Source of the DNA: an uncultured bacterium
GTDB lineage: Bacteria > Bacillota > Clostridia > Oscillospirales > Oscillospiraceae
Direction of reading: 5' to 3'
Assembly: GCA_947364395.1 (NCBI GenBank)
Contig: CANASS010000041.1
Coordinates: 1-18,016 of the forward strand
DNA length: 18,016 nt
Shown: in pieces, positions 12,901 to 18,016 of the stretch
Layout of the letters: every line of letters starts with the position of its first letter
Position numbering within the stretch: position 1 is the first letter of the stretch
Notes under the pieces: generated by a model
Databases searched by the model: none
Seen by the model: only the letters and a program-made list of their open reading frames with translations
What the model was told of the DNA's origin: nothing
Translations under genes and position numbers: made by a program

Positions 12901-13010
12901 AGGATGGACACAAACTCGTTTTCCCGGAACTCCAGGTCCACCCCCCGCAGGGCGTCGATGGTGTTCCCGCCCAATGTGTACTGCTTGGTGATGTTGGATA
13001 GCTTTAACAT
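9906..13010 (-). CDS. Fused ABC transporter ATPase-permease, MacB/FtsX type
   Basis: A 1034-residue exporter or mechanotransmission-type ABC protein with both halves in one chain. The N-terminal ATPase (1 to about 225) has Walker A GPSGCGKTT (38-46), Q-loop VFQSYN, signature MSGGQ (142-146), Walker B ILLADEP (162-168) and His198, typical of the LolD/MacB class. A first membrane helix (about 266-290, TAFAGSIGIIGIALILAL) leads to an exceptionally large outside domain (about 300-880). This domain is acidic and has a Met/Gly-rich stretch near 785-810. Three C-terminal helices with the FtsX signature (ERTKEIGILRAVGAS, about 925-940) follow. MacB-type proteins export peptides, antibiotics or lipoproteins, or signal across the membrane. 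The MarR gene upstream suggests induction by a toxic small molecule or antimicrobial. The start has AAAGGAG inside the end of marR. Confidence 0.94.
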   Translation of the reverse strand: MLKLSNITKQYTLGGNTIDALRGVDLEFRENEFVSILGPSGCGKTTTLNIIGGLDRYSSGDLIINGRSTKDYKDGDWDAYRNHSIGFVFQSYNLISHQTVLSNVELALTLAGVSKAERRRRAVEALERVGLGDQLNKVPSQMSGGQMQRVAIARALINDPDILLADEPTGALDSETSVQVMELLKEVAQDRLVIMVTHNPELAQQYSTRIITLKDGRVTGDSNPYHTEEQAPVLTGKLAKADKKPSMSFLTALSLSLTNLRTKMGRTVLTAFAGSIGIIGIALILALSAGINDYINQVQEDTLSSYPLTIQAESTDMTAMMASLMGARRDQLTGEAAQGQDPDRVYASTVMYDMMDSMLNAEVETNNLQAFKEYLDNGGGGIRDMANVHYSYDFDFDIYTQDENGDIIKCDVMTLMQDAMSAMYGGDYSTYFEQMGSMYSQMDVWEELLPGEDGELIAPQVKADYELLYGDWPQGHDEVILFVDGNNEISDLMLYALGLMPHDDMEEAMVAMSKGETVELGEMSWTYEELCALGFKLILPAEYYQHDPASDTYTDMSATRTGMDFLYNSEDIGVPLKVAGIARPLEGGGGMLSGGIGYTSALTRFAIETTGDTEILQKQLDDPETDVIVNLPFPKDTDVEPTDEEKAEAVAGHLAALTAQEKAAAYVDVMGQPSQEYVDAVVDQQMEGMTRQSIEEMIVQQYAGEMGVDGDTVRGYIADMSDEELFERTEEAVAQGVREQYAAGVEARLGALSADQLAAMLDAVLEQGAASEEETPAEPEASLPAGMDPSMGGGMAGMGGNPAMGAPSPLTPEQFVYLYDNYMPPTRSSSTYEDNLDLLGYVRLDSPSSISIYATTFAQKDQIADLIKEYNAGVENEEDEITYTDYVALLMSSITGIISGISYLLIAFVSISLVVSSIMIGIITNISVLERTKEIGILRAVGASKRDVSRVFNAETLIVGLAAGVLGILVSVLATFPINAVIHSLTGLDDLTAVLPPVGGAVLVAISVVLTVFAGLVPARGAAKKDPVEALRSE

Positions 13011-13015
13011 AGATC

Positions 13016-13462
13016 TTATTCTCCTTTGGTTTGTTCAAACAGGTAGTCCAGCATTTGGTTGGCCGCCAGATAACCCCGGACCAGCTCCTCCTTGGCGTCG
13101 CTGGGCAGGGCGTTCAGCAGGTCCAAATAGCGGTCCAGCAGCTTTTGAATCCGCTCCACCGCCCCCCGGCCCTTGGGCGTGAGGGAGAGAATCACCACCC
13201 GCCGGTCGGGGCAGCTCCGGGTTCGGGTGAGGTAGCCCTCCCGCTCCATCTTCTTGCATAGGGAGGAGGCGTTGGCCTGGTCAATGACGGCCAGGTCGCT
13301 GATGTCCCCCACCGCCGCATCCTGCTGATATAGATGGAACAGTACACAGGTCTGGAGAATGGTAATCCCCTCCGACTGCACCACCGGGTCCAGCAGCCGG
13401 GAGGTTTTGGCTTTCAAGGTCTGGAACATGGTGAGAACGGAAAACCGCTCGTCTTCATTCAT
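13016..13462 (-). CDS. MarR-family transcriptional regulator
   Basis: A 148-residue winged-helix dimer-type repressor. Dimerisation helices lie at the two ends (about 5-30 and 100-145). The winged helix-turn-helix spans about residues 35-98: DISDLAVIDQANASSLCKKMEREGYL as the HTH with recognition helix, then the wing TRSCPDRRVVILSLTPKG. The CPDRR wing is typical of MarR proteins. The start at 13462 (MNEDERFS) has GGAGGTGA 6 bases upstream; the longer frame from 13543 would begin upstream of the promoter. The stop is 5 bases before the ABC-transporter start, so the two form an operon. Two palindromes around its own promoter point to autorepression and coordinated control of the exporter. The ligand is unknown. 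Confidence 0.93.
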   Translation of the reverse strand: MNEDERFSVLTMFQTLKAKTSRLLDPVVQSEGITILQTCVLFHLYQQDAAVGDISDLAVIDQANASSLCKKMEREGYLTRTRSCPDRRVVILSLTPKGRGAVERIQKLLDRYLDLLNALPSDAKEELVRGYLAANQMLDYLFEQTKGE

Positions 13463-13476
13463 GGAATCACCTCCAA

Positions 13477-13497
13477 ATATATTTGCTTCACATATAT
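13477..13497. promoter_or_regulatory. Putative MarR operator 1, overlapping the -10 box
   Basis: A 21-bp imperfect palindrome has arms ATATATTTG and CACATATAT (8 of 9 pairs) around CTT. It overlaps the marR -10 box and lies just before the Shine-Dalgarno. It shares about 17 of 20 bases with operator 2 in the same orientation. AT-rich palindromes of this length are typical MarR targets. Confidence 0.7.
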
Positions 13498-13522
13498 TAG
13501 CCAGCAGCGGTTCCATTGTCAA
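13494..13522 (-). promoter_or_regulatory. Promoter of the marR operon
   Basis: On the minus strand a perfect -35 TTGACA (13522-13517), a 17-bp spacer and -10 TAATAT (13499-13494) lie between or over the two palindromes. Confidence 0.85.
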
Positions 13523-13530
13523 GGAAAAAT

Positions 13531-13547
13531 ATATGTTGTTCACATAT
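13531..13547. promoter_or_regulatory. Putative MarR operator 2, upstream of the -35 box
   Basis: ATATGTTGTTCACATAT is a 17-bp palindrome with perfect 6-bp arms (ATATGT/ACATAT). Its centre is 52 bp, about five helical turns, from operator 1. It also lies upstream of the divergent V4R promoter (13602-13630), with its nearest edge 55 bp from that -35 box. Confidence 0.65.
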
Positions 13548-13601
13548 TGTTTACAGGGGCGGCCAGGGCCATAATGTGAATTAAACGGTCATAAATATGT
13601 A

Positions 13602-13630
13602 TTGAAGATTTTCTTTACTTGTGGTACAAT
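13602..13630 (+). promoter_or_regulatory. Promoter of the V4R-GGDEF pair
   Basis: TTGAAG (13602-13607), a 17-bp spacer and TACAAT (13625-13630) with an extended -10 TGG. The predicted leader to the chosen start at 13734 is about 97 bases. Confidence 0.7.
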
Positions 13631-13733
13631 GTATCAATATCGCTTTCCACTCCGGGCCGGTCTGCGGCGGGGGCGCGAAAGAAGTAGAAAAACATGGATA
13701 AATGAGAAATACTTCATGGGAAAGGGCGAGTTT

Positions 13734-14261
13734 ATGGACGGAAAAGTTGAATTGAGTCTGACAGAATACCTCGGTTACCGGGAGACGGGCCGGGAGAATC
13801 TGGGCGCGGAGCTGCCTGTGGAGGTATACCGTCTGCTGGAATATTCTTTCAGGGAGGAACTGGAAGAGCGGTTTGGGAAAACGGCCCAGATTGAGATTTT
13901 CCGGGGGGCCGGATACCGGTCCGGCATCTTTTTCGCCCAGAACTATCTGGACCTGACGCTGGGCATGTCCGATTTCATCGCTCAGCTTCAGAGAAAGCTG
14001 GAGGAGATGAAGATCGGCGTGCTGCGCGTGGAGGAGGTGGAGGAGGACACAGGCAGGATCGTGTTCACCATCTCGGAGGACGCGGACTGCTCCGGCCTGC
14101 CCGCCCTGGGGGAGACGGTGTGCAACTATGACGAGGGATTTTTGTCGGGCGTGCTCACCGTCTACACGAAGAAGCCCTATACCGCCATAGAAATAAACTG
14201 CTGGGCCACCGGGGACCGGGTGTGCCGGTTCCGGGCGGAAGTACAACATAACGAAGGGTAA
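13734..14261 (+). CDS. V4R-domain small-molecule-binding protein
   Basis: A 175-residue soluble protein. The N-terminal half (1 to about 75) is helical and contains EYLGYRETGRENLGAELPVEVYRLLEYS. The C-terminal half (about 85-170) is a V4R (4-vinyl reductase) domain: EDADCSGLPALGETVCNYDEGFLSGVLT, then INCWATGDRVCRF. The four cysteines 119, 130, 156 and 164 fit the metal-binding pattern seen in V4R proteins. V4R domains bind small hydrophobic ligands and often act as sensors beside signalling domains. The upstream part of the open frame (to 13602) overlaps the promoter, so a downstream start is required. ATG 13734 has GGGAAAGGGCGAG just before it; ATG 13716 is the alternative. The next gene starts 8 bases after the stop, implying that this protein supplies the input for the HAMP-PAS-GGDEF protein. 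Confidence 0.85.
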   Translation: MDGKVELSLTEYLGYRETGRENLGAELPVEVYRLLEYSFREELEERFGKTAQIEIFRGAGYRSGIFFAQNYLDLTLGMSDFIAQLQRKLEEMKIGVLRVEEVEEDTGRIVFTISEDADCSGLPALGETVCNYDEGFLSGVLTVYTKKPYTAIEINCWATGDRVCRFRAEVQHNEG

Positions 14262-14269
14262 GTGACCAC

Positions 14270-15607
14270 ATGGAGCTGGAAAATAACGGCATGAGCCTCC
14301 CGCAGGAGCAGCCGCAGGAGGTCCCCCAGGAATGGGGCGTCGAGGAGAGCTGCCGGCAGCTCACCGGCTATCTGGAGAGCATTTTGAAGGACCCCGCCCA
14401 GGCCCGGCTGGACACGGCCCGGCTGTGCCAGCCCTGCCGCGGGCTGGGGGAGGCGCTGGGCTCTTTCCACACCCTGGCGGAGGAGCTGGCGGACTACTCC
14501 GTCAGGCTGTCCAAGGGCGATCTGTCCCAGGCTGTGCCGGAGAGCGGAAGCGGCCTGTACAGCGGACTGAAAAACCTGCATGCCAACCTGAAGCACCTCA
14601 CTTGGCAGGCGGGGCAGGTGACCAAGGGGGACTACTCCCAGCACGTGTCCCACCTGGGGGAATTCTCAAACGTATTCAACGACATGATCCAGCAGCTGCG
14701 GGAGCGGGAAGCCCAGCTGAAGCAGGAGGTCATGCGGGCCCAGCGGCGGGCGGAGATCATCGACAGCTACACTGAGATGCTGGTGGAGATGCTGGACCAG
14801 CGGAACGAGTGGATGCTGGTGGTGGACCAAACCACCAGGGAGATCATCCACTGCAACAAGCACAGCCGGGACGGCGGAGAGGGCGGCGCGTTCTGCGACA
14901 CCTGCGACCACCGCCTGCCCATCCAGCCCAAGCTGCTGGAGTGGGAGGGCACAGAGCGCTATCAGGTCTGGGAGATCGAGGGGGAGAAAAGCGGGTGCTA
15001 CCGCGTCATCTCCTTCCCCATCGAGTGGAAGGGAAGGTCCTGCTGCATCCACATCGTGATGGACGTTACCAGCGAGAAGATGCGGGCCCGGCACCTCAAT
15101 GACGAGATCTATCAGGATGGAGACACCGGCGTGCGCAACCGCCAATTCCTGGACGAATTCATGGGTCAGGTGCTCCGGGAGCGCCGGGACGCGACCCTGT
15201 GTTACCTGGACCTGGAGGGCGTGGGGGACATCAATACCTTCTACGGCCGTAAGGTGGGCGACGCCTACATCCAGAATTTTGTGGAGATCGTTCGGAAGAA
15301 CTTCCGCAGCGGCGATACCTTCGCCCGGGTTAAGGACGACAAGTTCTGCCTCATACTCACCGGTAATGTGAAGCACCTTATCGAGCGGAAGCTGCGGGAG
15401 ATACTCACCGCCTTCCAGCGGGACGACGAGCGGGTGTTCAGCCACCGCTGCAACTTCAGGTACAGCATTGTGGAGGTGGAGGGAGAGATCAATGTGAGAA
15501 CCCTGGAGAAGCTGCTGGAGGAGGCGGAGTCCGCCATCAACCGCCAGAAGCGGAAAAAACAGAAGAAGCAGAAAAAGAGCAGCATGATGGACTTCGAGGA
15601 CTGGTAA
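14270..15607 (+). CDS. Soluble HAMP-PAS protein with degenerate GGDEF domain
   Basis: A 445-residue cytoplasmic signalling protein with no membrane segment. A helical N-terminal region (about 20-80) is followed by a HAMP-like linker (about 95-155, QVTKGDYSQHVSHLGEFSNVFNDMIQQL). Next come a PAS-like domain (about 175-268) carrying Cys195, Cys209 and Cys212, and a GGDEF fold (about 285-425). In the GGDEF fold the nucleotide-site loop reads ARVKDDKF (352-359) instead of R-Y-GGDEF, although the first metal region (YLDLEGVGDINTFYGRKVGDAYIQ) is conserved. Loss of both glycines and of the glutamate makes c-di-GMP synthesis unlikely, so it may be a nucleotide receptor or a protein-interaction module. 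The C-terminus is lysine-rich (RKKQKKQKK). It is co-transcribed with the V4R gene, whose product probably senses the signal. Confidence 0.88.
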   Translation: MELENNGMSLPQEQPQEVPQEWGVEESCRQLTGYLESILKDPAQARLDTARLCQPCRGLGEALGSFHTLAEELADYSVRLSKGDLSQAVPESGSGLYSGLKNLHANLKHLTWQAGQVTKGDYSQHVSHLGEFSNVFNDMIQQLREREAQLKQEVMRAQRRAEIIDSYTEMLVEMLDQRNEWMLVVDQTTREIIHCNKHSRDGGEGGAFCDTCDHRLPIQPKLLEWEGTERYQVWEIEGEKSGCYRVISFPIEWKGRSCCIHIVMDVTSEKMRARHLNDEIYQDGDTGVRNRQFLDEFMGQVLRERRDATLCYLDLEGVGDINTFYGRKVGDAYIQNFVEIVRKNFRSGDTFARVKDDKFCLILTGNVKHLIERKLREILTAFQRDDERVFSHRCNFRYSIVEVEGEINVRTLEKLLEEAESAINRQKRKKQKKQKKSSMMDFEDW

Positions 15608-15616
15608 GATGAAGAG

Positions 15617-15655
15617 AAAACGGCGGGACATCCACATCGGATGTCCCGCCGTTTT
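15617..15655. terminator. Bidirectional terminator between the GGDEF-like and response-regulator genes
   Basis: A perfect 17-bp stem (15617-15633 with 15639-15655) encloses ACATC and carries an A run and a T run at its ends. It begins 10 bases after the plus-strand stop and ends 19 bases before the minus-strand stop. Confidence 0.92.
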
Positions 15656-15674
15656 GGGTTATGTACACAGGGTT

Positions 15675-16055
15675 TTATGTTCTGCCCGGGCGGGGGGTCA
15701 GCACCTTTTTCAGCGCGGAAAGCAGGGCCTCGCGGGTGAGGGGTTTGAAGAGCACCGCCTGGGCGCCGATGCCGTACACCTCCTGAAGCATGTCGTCGTT
15801 GCCCAGGGAGGTAATCATGATGATCCTGGCCTCGTCATGCTCGTACATCAGCACCTGGGCCGCCTCCAGCCCGTCAATGCCCGGCATGATGATGTCCATG
15901 GTAACCACGTCTGGCTTGACCTCGTCATAGCGGGCGATGGCCTCCTCGCCGTTTTCACAGTGGGCGGCCACCTCGTACTCGGTGTTCTCCAGCAGCTTTT
16001 CGATCTGGAGCGCCATCATGCGGGAGTCATCCACCACCATGATTCTCTTTTTCAT
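15675..16055 (-). CDS. Stand-alone CheY-like response regulator receiver
   Basis: A 126-residue single receiver domain with no output domain. Acidic pocket Asp9/Asp10 (VVDDS), phospho-acceptor Asp54 in VTMDIIMPGIDG, switch Thr82 in MITS, and Lys104 in FKPLT are all in the expected places, so it should be phosphorylated normally. Such receivers act through protein contacts, as CheY does at the flagellar switch, or as phosphate shuttles. No histidine kinase is nearby. It lies 55 bases downstream of the fapA-like gene with no terminator between them, so co-transcription is likely. AGAAGGGA provides the ribosome site. The cognate kinase and the target are unknown. Confidence 0.93.
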   Translation of the reverse strand: MKKRIMVVDDSRMMALQIEKLLENTEYEVAAHCENGEEAIARYDEVKPDVVTMDIIMPGIDGLEAAQVLMYEHDEARIIMITSLGNDDMLQEVYGIGAQAVLFKPLTREALLSALKKVLTPRPGRT

Positions 16056-16110
16056 AAAGCTGTCCCTTCTTTCATTCGTTCCTTTATTTTCAGAAATAGG
16101 CGGCGGGCGG

Positions 16111-17865
16111 CTACATCACCACGATTTCCCCGCACACCATTTTGGCGATGCACTGGCGGTTTTCCTGGCGCAGGCGGACGATCTCGTCTCCAATGCAGAT
16201 TTCCGTACCGGCGTAGGCCACGCCGCACTCCAGCCGGCCGTCCTCCTCGTGACCGCGCAGCTCCTCCTTGGTTTCCTCAAGGTCCTCCTCCAGCTGCTGG
16301 AGGCGGAGCTCCGCCGTGTTCAGCTTCACCTTGGCCTTGCTGATAAGGCTGGCCTTCACCGGGCTGTCCAGCTGACATTCCAGCTTTTCCAGGTCCATCT
16401 CCAGCTCCTTCAGCTCCTTGCGCACCAGCTCCCGTTCAAAGCTGGTGCAGGGCAGGCCGCCCAGGGTGATGGAGGTGCGGCACTCCGACTTGGAACCTAC
16501 GCTGCTGGCGCTGACCTTCTGCGCCGCCCACACCCGGCCGCCCATGATGCTCCCCCGGCCGGAGCGTACCAGCACCTCGCCGTCGCAGTAGATGCTGCCG
16601 TTGATGATGGCGTCGGTCTGGAGGTTCTCCCGGACGAAGATGGTGGCGTTTTCGATATATTTGGAGAAGATGCACCGCTGGGCCCGGACGGTGGTGGTGC
16701 CGTCTCCCAGGATGCCCTTGACCACGGTGAGGTCGCCGCCGGCCTCCACCGTGCTGCCGGCCTCCACCACGCCGCCCACCCAGATGCTGCCCATGGCCCG
16801 GACGGTGAAGCCGGTGAGTACGTCGCCCTTGATGTTCACGTCGCCCAGGAATTTGATGTTGCCGGTGGAGAAGTCCACATTGCCGTCGATGTCCAATACC
16901 GGCTTGACCTGGAAGCTGCGGCCGGTGAACTCCACGTGGCCGGCGGACAGGGCGATGAGGGCGTCCCCGTCCTCGCTGATGTCGGTGTTGCGGCCCTTGG
17001 GCAGGGGGACGGACTTGCCGCTTTTGGCGGGGATCTCCTGGTCCAGCACCGTGCGGCCCGGCTCGCCCTCGGTGGGGCGGATCAGCCGGCAGATCTCCTG
17101 GCCCTCCTTCACGTTGTGGATGAGGTTCAAGGCGGTGTAGTCCACCTGGTCGTACTCGTCTACCACCAGCACCCGTTCCACCACCCGGGGGAAATTGTCC
17201 ACGATATTGCCGTTTTTCCCGTCGAAAGCGGGCTTGCCCTGGGCGATAAGGAACAGGCTGAAGTAGCGGTGCTCGTCATGGGACAGCCGGTCCACCAGGC
17301 GCTGGTCCACCCCGTAGGCAATGCCCTGCTCCTCCATGGTGCGCAGAAGGATGTCCCGGGTCAGTTCCCTGCCGTTCTCAGTGGGGGGGAACACCAGGAC
17401 CCAGGCGTACAGCTTGTCGGAGGAGATGAAGAACCAGGGCATGGCGTCCAGCCCCTGGGGCATGGGCTCTTCCCTGACCTCCTCCTCTGAGTCCTTCTTC
17501 CCCTTTTTTCGCTGCTTCTGGCCGTTTTTGGTGGCTCTGAGCCGGAAATTGGACACATTTTTCAGGGCGCCCTCCAGGCGGCTCTTCTCCTTGCGAATCA
17601 GCTCGGGGGGGAGATTGCCGTCCTCGTCCATGCACAGCCAGGGCGTGGGCAGGTGTCCCACCTCCCTGCGCCGCATACCGTAGAGCTGAAGCATCGGATG
17701 CTCCCCCGGGAGCTTGATGATGGAGGGGTCCTGTGCCGGGAACGGAGAGGACTCCGGGGACTCCGCCTCCAACTGCGCCGGTCCAGGGCGCTGTTCTCCC
17801 TCCTCCGGCTGATTTTCCGGCTTCTGGCCGAACAGGATGGACGTAAGCTTCTCTTTGAGCGACAT
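16111..17865 (-). CDS. FapA / DUF342-family polymerising protein
   Basis: A 584-residue protein. The N-terminus (1-60) is acidic and proline-rich. A basic linker (about 107-135, NGQKQRKKGKKDSEEE) follows. A FapA/DUF342 region (about 145-470) includes the GYxxGQ-like NVKEGQEICR and a long right-handed beta-helix of hexapeptide-like repeats (GNVDFSTGNIKFLGDVNIKG, then GSIWVGGVVEAGSTVEAGG). A coiled coil (about 470-540) and a short beta tail (CGVAYAGTEICIGDEIVRL) end it. Proteins of this family in other bacteria are linked to flagellar placement or to scaffolds that regulate histidine kinases. The start at 17865 (MSLKEKL) has GGGAGG 7 bases upstream; the longer frame to 17991 would contain the promoter. 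With the downstream receiver it may form a scaffold-receiver unit, but no flagellar genes are visible here. Confidence 0.88.
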   Translation of the reverse strand: MSLKEKLTSILFGQKPENQPEEGEQRPGPAQLEAESPESSPFPAQDPSIIKLPGEHPMLQLYGMRRREVGHLPTPWLCMDEDGNLPPELIRKEKSRLEGALKNVSNFRLRATKNGQKQRKKGKKDSEEEVREEPMPQGLDAMPWFFISSDKLYAWVLVFPPTENGRELTRDILLRTMEEQGIAYGVDQRLVDRLSHDEHRYFSLFLIAQGKPAFDGKNGNIVDNFPRVVERVLVVDEYDQVDYTALNLIHNVKEGQEICRLIRPTEGEPGRTVLDQEIPAKSGKSVPLPKGRNTDISEDGDALIALSAGHVEFTGRSFQVKPVLDIDGNVDFSTGNIKFLGDVNIKGDVLTGFTVRAMGSIWVGGVVEAGSTVEAGGDLTVVKGILGDGTTTVRAQRCIFSKYIENATIFVRENLQTDAIINGSIYCDGEVLVRSGRGSIMGGRVWAAQKVSASSVGSKSECRTSITLGGLPCTSFERELVRKELKELEMDLEKLECQLDSPVKASLISKAKVKLNTAELRLQQLEEDLEETKEELRGHEEDGRLECGVAYAGTEICIGDEIVRLRQENRQCIAKMVCGEIVVM

Positions 17866-17905
17866 GCTGGAGCCTCCCTTCCAAGTCATAATACATGGTA
17901 TGATT

Positions 17906-17934
17906 ATTATATCAGGGCCTGTTCCTGTTGGCAA
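17906..17934 (-). promoter_or_regulatory. Promoter of the fapA-like/receiver operon
   Basis: On the minus strand TTGCCA (17934-17929), a 17-bp spacer and a perfect TATAAT (17911-17906). The leader to the start codon is about 40 bases. Confidence 0.85.
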
Positions 17935-17970
17935 GCCGAAGTTATCGAAACCCGCCCGAAATTCGGTCTG

Positions 17971-18008
17971 TTGACAAAGTAGCAAAAACAAAAGAAATAT
18001 GGTAAAAT
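17971..18008 (+). promoter_or_regulatory. Possible divergent promoter of a gene to the right of the window
   Basis: A perfect TTGACA lies at 17971-17976. The best -10, TAAAAT at 18003-18008 with an extended TGG, is 26 bases away, which is too far. AAATAT at 17995-18000 has an 18-base spacer but is a weak match. The AT-rich end and AAGAGGGA suggest the start of a rightward gene beyond the window. Confidence 0.35.
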
Positions 18009-18016
18009 AAGAGGGA

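Noticed and set aside
9894..13001. A very long open frame on the plus strand opposite the ABC transporter gene
   Set aside because: It mirrors the real gene almost end to end, has a Gly/His/Val/Leu-rich translation without domains, and arises from GC-biased third codon positions. Walker and FtsX motifs on the other strand decide the matter.
15937..17490. A long plus-strand frame opposite the fapA-like gene
   Set aside because: Translation is Gly/Ala/Leu/His-rich and motif-free, and the other strand has a clear DUF342 beta-helix protein with promoter and ribosome site.

Overview
The window looks like chromosomal DNA from a GC-rich member of the Clostridia, most likely an Oscillospiraceae relative of Flavonifractor, Pseudoflavonifractor or Lawsonibacter. 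The reasons are strong GGAGG ribosome sites, near-consensus TTGACA-N17-TATAAT promoters, encoded tRNA CCA ends, and a Firmicutes gene complement (Mini-RNase III, RqcH, a FapA/DUF342 protein). The family placement is inferred from gene content and base composition; no database search was possible.

Layout from left to right. A double hairpin (16-81) precedes a lipoprotein gene (189-872, +), which converges on a HAD phosphatase gene (910-1584, -) across a shared terminator. A 266-bp terminal-inverted-repeat element (1620-1885) lies just upstream of the HAD gene. Next come three small minus-strand genes (1944-2768): a zinc-knuckle protein, a coiled-coil protein and a sigma-region-4-like HTH protein. 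They diverge from tRNA-Thr(UGU) and tRNA-Tyr(GUA), which share a perfect-consensus promoter. A 400-bp gene-poor gap (3039-3443) holds a terminator, a degenerate repeat and what looks like the 5' stump of a lost regulator gene. An alpha/beta hydrolase (3444-4403, +) and an intracellular type I pullulanase (4584-6512, +) follow, each with its own promoter and terminator.

The minus-strand unit 9444-6678 is mrnC, rqcH and a PaaI-type thioesterase, joining 23S rRNA maturation with rescue of stalled ribosomes. A second minus-strand operon (13462-9548) encodes a MarR regulator, a 1034-residue fused MacB/FtsX-type ABC exporter and a short inorganic-pyrophosphatase-like protein. Two palindromic operators flank the marR promoter. 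Divergent from it is a signalling pair (13734-15607, +): a V4R small-molecule-binding protein and a soluble HAMP-PAS protein with a degenerate GGDEF domain. It converges on a fapA-like plus stand-alone CheY-type receiver operon (17865-15675, -).

The most unusual feature is a dispersed palindromic repeat module of about 105 bp. One copy forms the core of the inverted-repeat element upstream of the HAD gene. A second, in opposite orientation, sits exactly at the mrnC/rqcH junction between 17-bp direct repeats that duplicate the end of mrnC and the start of rqcH. The insertion therefore broke an ancestral gene overlap while keeping both reading frames. It left the original rqcH ribosome site in front of a 56-codon leader-like frame. 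One or two further degenerate hairpins of the same type occur at about 3105-3160 and perhaps 6637-6673.
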